Positions 1-6,168 of a stretch of 6,678 nucleotides of DNA are shown piece by piece. Made by a program: the position numbers and the translations under genes. The notes under the pieces were generated by a model, which had not been told where the DNA came from, searched no databases, and saw nothing but the letters and a program-made list of their open reading frames with translations. The stretch is from positions 1 to 6,678 of the forward strand of contig CAIVYX010000073.1 of assembly GCA_903910245.1 (NCBI GenBank). The letters run 5' to 3'. This DNA comes from an uncultured Opitutia bacterium. Its GTDB lineage: Bacteria > Verrucomicrobiota > Verrucomicrobiia > Opitutales > UBA953. Each line of letters begins with the position of its first letter. Within the stretch, counting starts at the first letter, position 1.

Positions 1-1
1 G

Positions 2-1513
2 GCGACCGCCGCCAAGGAGATCAAAGGCAATCGCAGCGGCCTGACCTACTTCGGTCAGGAAATCGCCAAGCTGAAGCCTGCCGCGGCTCCCTTCCGCTCC
101 GCCGAGGCCGCGCTTACCAAGCTGCGCGCCGATCTCGCGGCTGCCCAGGCAAAGGCCCGCGATGTCGCCGCCGAGATTTCCGCGCACCGCGAGCGCATCG
201 TCTTCCTGAAGGCTGCCCAATTCAACGTCGGCGTCCTCACTGAGCAGGATAAGCTTACTAAGCTCGAGCAGGATATCGCCGACCTCGTGGCCGCCAAGGC
301 GGACAACGAGGCCGCCAAGGTGACCGCCGCGGCCCGCATCGAATCCTCTAAGAAGACTTCGGCGCAGAACGAGGACTTGATCCCGAAGCAGCACGACGCT
401 CTCGAAGCGCTCAAGGCCGAATTCGCCGCCTTGGACAAGACGCTGTCGCCCTTGCGCCTGAGTGAAGCCGAGGCGCTCGGTAAGATCGAGGCCCAGCAGA
501 AGCTCGTTGAAGCCCAGAGCGAAGCCATCGTGCGCCTCGGCCAGGATCGCGACGCCATCGTCGCGGTCGCCGCCGCCGCGGTCGCCGCCTACCGCGACAA
601 ATATACCACGCCGCTCCGCGCGCGTCTCACCGAAGCGACCGTTAAGGTCGACGAATTGAAGAAGGTCGCCGACACCGCTAAGGCCGCCGCCGATAAGGTG
701 AAGGTCGCCGTCGCCGCCGCGGCCGCGAAATCGAAGGGGCTCGCCCTCGCTTCCGTCAAGGCCACCGATTTAGCCAAGCAGGCCGGTATGAATCTCACCG
801 CCGCCGAGAAGGCCTTCGGCGAAGCCCGCACTTTCGGTGCCGTGTTCTCCTTTAGTTATTTCTCTCGTAAGAAGCAGACCGAGCAGCAGGTCGTCGAAGC
901 CAAGACTGCGCTTACGAAGGCCCAGACATGGCAGGGCGTCGCCGCCCAAGAGCTCGTCGCCGCAAAGTCCATTGAACAGGCGCTCGTCGCCACGCAGACC
1001 ACCGCTGATGCCACGGTCGTCGCCGCGGACAAAGCTATCGTGCCCGCCGGCGTCGCCGTCGCCGCGATCACGAAGGAGCGTTCCCTGCATCTGATCGAAC
1101 GCGAGAAGCTCGCCGCCCCCGGCGTCGCCGCCGAGAAGGACTACGCCGCCAAGCTACCTGCCCTCCAGGCTTCCGTGCAGAAGGCCAAGGATGGTCTCCC
1201 GGTCCTTGAGAAGGCACTGGTCGCCGTCCGGGCCCAGTTGACTGAATCCGGTAAGCCCGTCGAGGCCAAGCGTCTCCTCGTGGAAGCGGCCGCCAAGACC
1301 CTCGAACTCACTAAGAGCGAGAAGGCTAACGCCGAGAAGGCGCTCGCCGCTGCCCAGAAGGATATTCCGCAGCGCGACAAGAACCTCGAGGAGATTGCCA
1401 AATCCTACGCCGAACTCACTCCTCAGGTCGAACCGATGAAGGCCAAGGTGAAAGCCGCGCAGGAGCAGTATTTCGCGATGTTGCCCAAGCGTGAAGTCGC
1501 GAAGAAGAATTAA
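2..1513 (+). CDS. Long Ala-rich coiled-coil protein, C-terminal part (5' end outside window)
   Basis: The frame is open from base 2 to the TAA at 1511-1513, giving 503 visible residues without a stop. The GTG at 287 is an internal codon, so I treat the gene as 5'-truncated by the window. The protein is almost all Ala, Lys, Glu, Leu, Val and Gln in long helical runs such as EAKRLLVEAAAKTLELTKSE, as expected for extended coiled coils. I see no Cys and only one Trp (in AQTWQG). An aromatic island, GAVFSFSYFSRKK (about 836-874), breaks the helices. The end is basic (REVAKKN). There is no catalytic motif in the visible part. In Planctomycetota and Verrucomicrobiota, similar Ala-rich coils occur behind cytochrome c or WD40 domains; that identity is only a guess because the N-terminal half is missing. 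The next gene is 237 bases away across repeats, so it is probably a separate transcription unit. Confidence 0.85.
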   Translation, partial: ATAAKEIKGNRSGLTYFGQEIAKLKPAAAPFRSAEAALTKLRADLAAAQAKARDVAAEISAHRERIVFLKAAQFNVGVLTEQDKLTKLEQDIADLVAAKADNEAAKVTAAARIESSKKTSAQNEDLIPKQHDALEALKAEFAALDKTLSPLRLSEAEALGKIEAQQKLVEAQSEAIVRLGQDRDAIVAVAAAAVAAYRDKYTTPLRARLTEATVKVDELKKVADTAKAAADKVKVAVAAAAAKSKGLALASVKATDLAKQAGMNLTAAEKAFGEARTFGAVFSFSYFSRKKQTEQQVVEAKTALTKAQTWQGVAAQELVAAKSIEQALVATQTTADATVVAADKAIVPAGVAVAAITKERSLHLIEREKLAAPGVAAEKDYAAKLPALQASVQKAKDGLPVLEKALVAVRAQLTESGKPVEAKRLLVEAAAKTLELTKSEKANAEKALAAAQKDIPQRDKNLEEIAKSYAELTPQVEPMKAKVKAAQEQYFAMLPKREVAKKN

Positions 1514-1520
1514 GCTGAAG

Positions 1521-1550
1521 CAGGGCCAGGGCTAGGGCCAGGGCTAGGTA
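1521..1550 (+). repeat. Hexanucleotide array YAGGGC, left arm; G-quadruplex motif
   Basis: Four full YAGGGC units (1521-1526, 1527-1532, 1533-1538, 1539-1544) plus a degenerate TAGGTA start 7 bases after the upstream stop codon. The GGG tracts at 1523, 1529, 1535 and 1541 are each separated by 3 bases, a textbook G-quadruplex pattern on the + strand, so it would be present in the mRNA 3' end. A complementary array lies at 1704-1743. Confidence 0.85.
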
Positions 1551-1555
1551 ATATT

Positions 1556-1581
1556 GGTAGGGACAGCACCACGTGCTGTCC
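1556..1581 (+). repeat. REP-like palindrome, copy 1
   Basis: A GTAG tetranucleotide (1557-1560) directly precedes a perfect 9-bp stem: GGACAGCAC (1561-1569) pairs with GTGCTGTCC (1573-1581) across loop CAC. GTAG at the foot of a hairpin is the known signature of REP elements handled by RAYT (TnpA-REP) transposases. It lies 47 bases past the stop of the coiled-coil gene and could also act as a 3' stabiliser or weak terminator; the following CTTGCTTGTA is only partly T-rich. It matches 21 of 26 bases of the copy at 6425-6450. Confidence 0.75.
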
Positions 1582-1592
1582 TTGCTTGTATG

Positions 1593-1618
1593 GGTAGGGT
1601 CGGGACCGCGTCACGACA
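1593..1618 (+). repeat. REP-like palindrome, copy 2 (imperfect)
   Basis: Same layout and orientation as the copy 37 bases upstream: GTAG (1594-1597), then left arm 1598-1606 and right arm 1610-1618 around loop CGC. Seven of nine pairs form; 1598/1618 and 1603/1613 are mismatched. It shares 17 of 26 bases with copy 1, and three differing pairs (1600/1616, 1602/1614, 1604/1612) remain complementary. This suggests structure, not the exact bases, is what is kept. It looks like a diverged copy. Confidence 0.6.
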
Positions 1619-1631
1619 TAGCCTTTCGTTT

Positions 1632-1666
1632 CGGGTGGCGGGTGGCAGCCCCGGGTGGCAGGTGGC
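1632..1666 (+). repeat. Short direct repeat CGGGTGGCRGGTGGC
   Basis: Two 15-base copies (1632-1646 and 1652-1666) differ at one base and repeat with a 20-base period; each contains two GGTGGC half-units. The stretch is G-rich on the + strand. It sits between the REP-like pair and the second hexamer array. No protein or RNA function is visible; it may be another intergenic repeat family or slippage-derived. Confidence 0.6.
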
Positions 1667-1703
1667 GGGAATAGTTTGAGCAGGGAAGGGTGGTTTGACT
1701 CAA

Positions 1704-1743
1704 CCCAGCCCTAGCCCTAGCCCTAACCCTGTCTCTAGCCCTT
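1704..1743 (-). repeat. Hexanucleotide array GCCCTA, right arm, inverted to the left array
   Basis: Three perfect GCCCTA units (1708-1725) are followed by ACCCTG, TCTCTA and GCCCTT, with CCCA in front. The unit is the reverse complement of the YAGGGC array at 1521-1550, so the two flank the repeat cluster as inverted arms and share 10-base complementary stretches such as GGGCTAGGGC with GCCCTAGCCC. Five C tracts (1704-1729), 2-3 bases apart, make a G-quadruplex motif on the - strand, which is the template strand just upstream of the pyruvyl transferase start at 1751. Confidence 0.8.
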
Positions 1744-1750
1744 TACCGCC

Positions 1751-2980
1751 ATGCTCTCTCGTCGTCGTTTCCTGGAATCTACCTTTGTCGCCGCCATCGC
1801 CGCTTCGCTCGGCGCCGCCGAAGGTAAGCGCGCCCCGCGCGTGGTGCTGCGTTCCTCTTGGCAGACGGTGAACATCGGCGACATCGCCCACACGCCGGGT
1901 ATGCTCGCCTTGCTCGAGAAGTATTTCCCGGAGGCCGTGATCACCCTCTGGCCAAGCAACGTCGACAATGGCGTGAAGGAGATGCTGGCGGCCCGTTTTC
2001 CGAAACTGCAGTTCGTCGGCCCCAAGACCGACGTCGCCAAACTCTACGCCGAGAACGATTTCCTCCTGCACGGCTCCGGCCCTTCGCTCGTGGGCGAAAA
2101 GCAGGTCGCGCTGTGGCGCCAGCAGGGCCCCAAGCCTTACGGCGTGCTCGGCATCACCCAGGGCCAGCCTACCCCCGAGACGGCCAAAATCCTCAGCGGC
2201 GCACAGTTTGTTTATTTCCGTGACTCGGTCTCGCTCGCGACCGCCAAGGCCGCCGGCGTGAAATGTCCGGTGATGGAGTTCGGTCCAGATGGTGCGTTCG
2301 CGACCGACCTGCGTAACGAGGAGAAGGCCGAGGCCTTCCTGCATGGCTGGGGCCTTGAGCGCGGCAAGTTCCTCTGCTGCATCCCGCGTTACCGCATCAC
2401 GCCCTATTGGACGATTCACAAGGAGCGTGTCTTTGATCCCGTGAAGCAGAAGCGTAACGACGAGATGAAGGAGCATGACCACGCGCAGTTGCGCGCCGCG
2501 ATCGTCCAGGTCGTTAAGCAGACCGACCTCAAGGTGCTGATTTGCCCCGAAGACCGCACCCAGATGGCCTTGGGCAAAGAGATCCTTTTCGATAAGTTGC
2601 CCGATGACGTGAAGGACCGCGTCGTCTGGCGTCAGGACTACTGGCTGACTGACGAGGCGCTGAGCGTCTACGTCCGCAGTGCCGGTCTCTTCGGAAACGA
2701 GATGCATTCGCCCATCATGTGCGTCGGTAGCGGCATCCCCGCCATCGTCTGCCGCTGGTCCGAACAGACCTCCAAGGGCAACATGTGGAAGGACATCGGC
2801 CTGAATGAGTGGCTGTTCGACCTCGATGACGAACCGCAGCTCGCGGGCATCGTCCCAGCCGTGCTCGCCATGGCCAAGGATCCCGCCGCTGCGAAGGCCA
2901 AGGTCGTCAAGGCCCAGGCTATCCTGCACGAACGTCAGTCCGCCGCGATTGGCCGCGTCCGTAAGGGTGTCGGCGCCTAA
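1751..2980 (+). CDS. Exported polysaccharide pyruvyl transferase family protein
   Basis: The 409-residue protein resembles the polysaccharide pyruvyl transferase family, whose characterised members add a pyruvyl ketal from phosphoenolpyruvate to sugars. Visible motifs are NIGDIAHTPG near 41-50 (the NxGD start of the domain), GSGPSLVG at 108-115, YFRDSVS at 155-161, VMEFGPDGAF at 174-183 and EMHSPIMCVGSGIPAIV at 317-333, with His319 in the usual conserved place. The N-terminus SRRRFLE (3-9) followed by an Ala-rich segment is a twin-arginine signal, with likely cleavage near residues 22-23. The ATG at 1751 is chosen because it places this signal at the very N-terminus. No Shine-Dalgarno is visible. 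Export is odd for an enzyme that would need cytosolic phosphoenolpyruvate, so the acceptor, donor or even the chemistry may differ. The family call is fairly firm; the activity is not. Confidence 0.8.
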   Translation: MLSRRRFLESTFVAAIAASLGAAEGKRAPRVVLRSSWQTVNIGDIAHTPGMLALLEKYFPEAVITLWPSNVDNGVKEMLAARFPKLQFVGPKTDVAKLYAENDFLLHGSGPSLVGEKQVALWRQQGPKPYGVLGITQGQPTPETAKILSGAQFVYFRDSVSLATAKAAGVKCPVMEFGPDGAFATDLRNEEKAEAFLHGWGLERGKFLCCIPRYRITPYWTIHKERVFDPVKQKRNDEMKEHDHAQLRAAIVQVVKQTDLKVLICPEDRTQMALGKEILFDKLPDDVKDRVVWRQDYWLTDEALSVYVRSAGLFGNEMHSPIMCVGSGIPAIVCRWSEQTSKGNMWKDIGLNEWLFDLDDEPQLAGIVPAVLAMAKDPAAAKAKVVKAQAILHERQSAAIGRVRKGVGA

Positions 2981-2986
2981 GCTGGC

Positions 2987-3949
2987 TTACTTCTTGGCCG
3001 GAGCTTTCGCCTTCGGCTTCGGCTGCTCGGCGAGCATGACCGTCACGGCCGGCGTGGGCTCGTTGACGCCGGAGAAGGCGTTGTAGGCGTGCTGGAAGGC
3101 CGCAGCGTCACGGACGTCGCCTTCGGCGATGAGCCACTGGTAGCGCAGCTTGAAGGGGGCTTCCGACGTGGCGATGCCCTTCGGGAAGGCGCCGAAGCGG
3201 CCGTAGTCGCGGTAGGCCGAGAAGGCCGTGTCCTTGGGGTTGGAAGGGTGGTTGAGCAGGAGTGCCGTGAAGGTCTTGCCTTCGATCGTGAAGACTTCGG
3301 CAACCCAGGTGAGGTCCTTGACCTTATGGATCAGGACATCCTTGCCCGGATAAACATAGGTGGTCTTCGTGCCGTCGATTTTCTCGGAGGGTCGGAACTG
3401 CGCGCCCGCGTGCTCGGGGTCGCCATCAATCTTGGCTTCTCCGTGGTCGGGCTTAAGCGTGCTCTTCATCTCGACACCGAAATAAAAGGGCGCGGTCGGC
3501 TTCGTGAACGTGAAGGTGCGTTCCTCGGTCAGGATCGGCTTGGCCGACGCGGTGGCGCCTTGCCAGTCGATCGCGGCCACGAAGCCATCGGCGGTCGGCT
3601 TGATTGCCGTGACGACCTGGTCGCCACCGCTCATGTGCCAGCGGTCGTAGGTCTTGCCGTCGACCGTGATCTTCGCGAAGCCGAGCATGATGCCGCGGTG
3701 GTGGGTGAAGTTGAAGCCCGGGCCCTTGGTCAGGCGGAGGGCGCCGCTGGGGTCGAAGACGTGGAGGTAGGGCTTGTAGTTATCCAGGCGCTTGGCCGGG
3801 GTGCTGACATCGTGGGCTGTCATGAAGCGGGCCACGACCTTGCCATCCTGGACGACGTCGACGGCCTCGTTCGGGGTCACCTTGATATCGGCGGCGAAGG
3901 CTTGGGTAAGGGCAAGCAGGGTGCCTAGGGCGAGGGGTAGGGGACGCAT
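2987..3949 (-). CDS. Secreted DUF6807 (PmoA-like) family protein
   Basis: The 320-residue protein begins with a signal peptide (MRPLPLALGTLLALTQAFAA, cleavage after about residue 20). The body carries features of the DUF6807 family, formerly named methane oxygenase PmoA: KPYLHVFDPSG at 59-69, GPGFNFTHHRGIMLGF at 76-91 with the His83-His84-Arg-Gly core, HAGAQFRP at 180-187, and LLNHPSNP at 231-238. The old name is misleading; nothing here suggests methane oxidation. Members are common in polysaccharide-degrading Bacteroidetes, Planctomycetota and Verrucomicrobiota, but their reaction is not settled. The tail PKPKAKAPAKK is basic and low-complexity. The gene converges on the pyruvyl transferase with 6 bases between stop codons and is divergent from the sulfatase across 93 bases, so the two could share a control region. 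A TAAAAT box lies 7-12 bases before the ATG on this strand, without a good -35. Confidence 0.85.
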   Translation of the reverse strand: MRPLPLALGTLLALTQAFAADIKVTPNEAVDVVQDGKVVARFMTAHDVSTPAKRLDNYKPYLHVFDPSGALRLTKGPGFNFTHHRGIMLGFAKITVDGKTYDRWHMSGGDQVVTAIKPTADGFVAAIDWQGATASAKPILTEERTFTFTKPTAPFYFGVEMKSTLKPDHGEAKIDGDPEHAGAQFRPSEKIDGTKTTYVYPGKDVLIHKVKDLTWVAEVFTIEGKTFTALLLNHPSNPKDTAFSAYRDYGRFGAFPKGIATSEAPFKLRYQWLIAEGDVRDAAAFQHAYNAFSGVNEPTPAVTVMLAEQPKPKAKAPAKK

Positions 3950-4042
3950 TGAGGGATTTTAAGCACCGAAAGGGCTCAATGGGAACCTCGGAATCTCACA
4001 GGAAACTTTACCTAAGTGCGGGGGTTGCATAAGCGTAATCCT

Positions 4043-5455
4043 ATGCCCCTTCGTCCCGTCCTCGCCCTTCTGGCCATCTTCTCGGCCGGCCTCTCCTCGC
4101 TCTTCGGCGCGAGCGCCAAGCCGAATATCGTCTACATTCTAGCCGATGACCTGGGTTTCGCTGAGCTCAGTTGCAATGGCTCCGACCGTTACAAGACCCC
4201 GAACATCGACGCCTTGGCGAACAGCGGCGTGCGCTTCACCCGTTTCTATACCGTGCCGCTCTGCGGACCCTCGCGTGCGTTGATCCTGACCGGACGTTAT
4301 GGCTTCCGGACCGGTGCCGTCACGCAGGACGCGTGCAAGACCATTATCCGCACCGGCGAGAAGGCGGAGCAGATGATTCCGACTGTCCTGAAGAAGGCTG
4401 GCTACGCCACGGCGATGATTGGTAAGTGGGGTCAGCTTTCACCTTCGGGCGATCCATCGGACTGGGGTTTCGACCATGAACTCTATTACAAGGGCAGCGG
4501 TATGTATTGGAACAGCAAGGTAGCCCAGCCGATGTCCGAAGGTGGCGTCGTCCGCGGCGACCCGGATACCTACGTCGTCGACGGCAAGACCATCAAGGTG
4601 AAGGACGACGAGTATATCCCCGACCTTCTGCACAAGGATGCGACCGCTTGGATGGAAGCGCGCAAGGGTGCCCCGTTCTTCCTTTATTATTCGCTGTCCC
4701 ACGTGCATGGCGAGATATTGCCCACACCGGACAGCGCCCCTGCACCAAAGGGCGAAACCGAAGAGGCCAAGCGTAAGCGCCATTATGTCGATAACATCCT
4801 CTACATGGACAAACTCGTCGGGAAGCTCGTGGCCGAACTCGATCGCCTCAAGTTACGCGACAATACCGTGATCATGTTCATGGGCGACAACGGTAGTGCC
4901 AAGGCCAACGCGCCTGACGCCACCATCGGCGGCCGACGCGTGGAAGGGGAGAAAGGCTCCATGAAGGAAGGTGGCGGTCTCGTGCCTTTCTTCGCCACTT
5001 GGCCCGGCGTCATGGCATCCGGTAAAGTGAACGCCAATGTTTCCGACGCCAGCGATCTCCTGCCGACCTTCGCTGAAATCGCTGGTGCGCCGATGCCGAC
5101 CGGTCGCGTGATTGACGGACGCAGCCTCGTCTCGCAGCTCAAGGGTGACGCCAAGTCCCCGCGTACCTGGGCTTTCTGCCAGCTCAGCAATAACTACTAC
5201 GTCCGCGAAGCGGGCTGGAAGCTCGATCAATCGGGCACCCTTTACGACATGAAGGACGCCCCGTTCAAGGAAGTCGCCGTCGCAGCCGACACCAAGGATG
5301 AAGCCGCCGTCGCCGCTCGTGCCCGCCTAGCGGCCGCTTTGACCGGCCTGAATCCCGCTGCCGGCTATAAGGATGAGGTTGGCGACGGCTCGGGCCGCAG
5401 CGGCAACAAGGAAGAGAAAAAGAAGAAGACTAAGAAGGTCAAAGAGCCTAAGTAA
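4043..5455 (+). CDS. Secreted type I sulfatase (formylglycine-dependent)
   Basis: This 470-residue protein hydrolyses sulfate esters by family. A signal peptide (about 1-25, ending near GASA) precedes PNIVYILADDLGF, whose Asp35 and Asp36 are metal ligands. CGPSR at 74-78 is the formylglycine motif, with Cys74 the residue to be oxidised; LTGRYGFRTG follows. SHVHG (219-223), GDNG (281-284, Asp282/Asn283) and MKEGG (307-311, Lys308) complete the pocket. The usual GKWH reads GKWG at 127-130, so the second-shell His is missing; GSGMYWN follows and may mark a subfamily. The C-terminus is Lys-rich (EEKKKKTKKVKEPK). The ATG at 4043 is preferred over a GTG at 4016 because it gives a normal signal peptide. 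The SGNH hydrolase begins 5 bases after the stop, indicating an operon. A maturation enzyme is not in the window. The substrate is unknown, probably a sulfated carbohydrate. Confidence 0.92.
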   Translation: MPLRPVLALLAIFSAGLSSLFGASAKPNIVYILADDLGFAELSCNGSDRYKTPNIDALANSGVRFTRFYTVPLCGPSRALILTGRYGFRTGAVTQDACKTIIRTGEKAEQMIPTVLKKAGYATAMIGKWGQLSPSGDPSDWGFDHELYYKGSGMYWNSKVAQPMSEGGVVRGDPDTYVVDGKTIKVKDDEYIPDLLHKDATAWMEARKGAPFFLYYSLSHVHGEILPTPDSAPAPKGETEEAKRKRHYVDNILYMDKLVGKLVAELDRLKLRDNTVIMFMGDNGSAKANAPDATIGGRRVEGEKGSMKEGGGLVPFFATWPGVMASGKVNANVSDASDLLPTFAEIAGAPMPTGRVIDGRSLVSQLKGDAKSPRTWAFCQLSNNYYVREAGWKLDQSGTLYDMKDAPFKEVAVAADTKDEAAVAARARLAAALTGLNPAAGYKDEVGDGSGRSGNKEEKKKKTKKVKEPK

Positions 5456-5460
5456 TCGGC

Positions 5461-6168
5461 ATGACCCTGCGTCTGCTCTGCGCCTTCCTGCTGGCCTCGT
5501 CCGTCCTCTGCGGCGCTGACGAGGTCCTGACGGACAAGTCTTCGCCCTCGAAGGTCATGGCCTTGTATCAGAAGGTCCTGGCGGCCGCTCGGAAGGAGCC
5601 GCCTGCTCCAGGTGGCATCATCTGTATCGGGAGCTCGCATATGCAGTTGTGGAAGTCGGTGAAGGAGGACCTCGCGCCCCTGACCGTCCATAATTACGGC
5701 ATCGGCGGTAGCCGCATGACCCATGCCACCGACCTCTTCATCGATAACCTCGCCATCCCGTTCAAGCCGCGCGCGGTGATCCTCTATGAGGGCAGCAACG
5801 ACATCAACGCCGGCACCCAGCCCGAGGAAGTACTCGCGAATTTCAGGAAGCTCTACGGTAAGCTGCACGCCGCCTTACCCCAGGCCCGCCTCTACGTCCT
5901 CGGCGTCGTGCCCAGCCCAGGTAAGCGCTTTGAGAAGATCGCCGACCTGCGTAAGGCGAACGAGCTAATCGCCAAGGAGTGCGCGACGCAGCCGTGGATG
6001 AAGTTCATCGACGTCACCGAGCCGCTCATCGGTGCCGACGGGAAACCGCGGGAAGAACTCTTTATTCCTGGGAATATCCACATGCTGCCGGCCGGTTATG
6101 TTGTCTGGAAGTCCGTCATCGCTCCCGTTATCGTCCCCACCGAGAATCCCTTCGAACATGTCAAATAA
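5461..6168 (+). CDS. Secreted SGNH/GDSL-type hydrolase with altered catalytic Asp
   Basis: The 235-residue protein has a signal peptide (about 1-19) and the SGNH blocks in order. Block I is IICIGSSHMQLW at 53-64, with GSS in place of GDS and Ser59 as nucleophile. Block II is NYGIGGS at 78-84. Block III is YEGSNDINAG at 109-118, with Asn113. Block V is FIPGNIHMLPAGY at 201-213, with His207. The closest pattern I recall is the GSSSIRLW type of acyl esterases, which end in DGLHLNxxGY; here the Asp three residues before His is Gly204, so the triad may be a Ser-His dyad or the enzyme may be impaired. The rest of the fold looks intact. It starts 5 bases after the sulfatase stop and probably shares its transcript. 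A role in removing acetyl or similar esters from the sulfatase's substrate is an inference. No Shine-Dalgarno is visible. Confidence 0.88.
   Translation: MTLRLLCAFLLASSVLCGADEVLTDKSSPSKVMALYQKVLAAARKEPPAPGGIICIGSSHMQLWKSVKEDLAPLTVHNYGIGGSRMTHATDLFIDNLAIPFKPRAVILYEGSNDINAGTQPEEVLANFRKLYGKLHAALPQARLYVLGVVPSPGKRFEKIADLRKANELIAKECATQPWMKFIDVTEPLIGADGKPREELFIPGNIHMLPAGYVVWKSVIAPVIVPTENPFEHVK

Noticed and set aside
1556..1618. Start of a CRISPR array
   Set aside because: There are only two imperfect copies with an 11-base gap, no spacer-length spacing and no cas genes.
1695..1729. Promoter for the pyruvyl transferase from TTGACT at 1695-1700
   Set aside because: At 17 bases the -10 position reads TAGCCC, within the hexamer array; only the -35 looks good.
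1521..1743. Telomere or chromosome end because of TTAGGG-like hexamers
   Set aside because: The arrays are short, internal between genes and inverted; they are better described as bacterial simple repeats.
1700..2929. 409-codon open frame on the - strand over the pyruvyl transferase gene
   Set aside because: It mirrors the + strand gene, its translation has no recognisable domain, and it ends in a GLGLGLG run from the hexamer array. Codon bias with few TTA, CTA or TCA codons on the + strand keeps the antisense frame open.
2961..2990. Terminator between the convergent genes
   Set aside because: Only a 5-bp GTAAG/CTTAC pairing across a 20-base loop, without a T tract.
3089..3928. 279-codon open frame on the + strand over the DUF6807 gene
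   Set aside because: The - strand product has a signal peptide and family motifs; the + strand translation has neither and looks like a compositional shadow.
4016..4042. Earlier GTG start for the sulfatase
   Set aside because: It would add a polar nine-residue extension before an otherwise normal signal peptide, and it lacks a ribosome binding site.
3950..4042. Divergent promoters between DUF6807 and sulfatase genes
   Set aside because: I see a TAAAAT box on the - strand without a -35 and no convincing pair on the + strand; no palindromic operator stands out.
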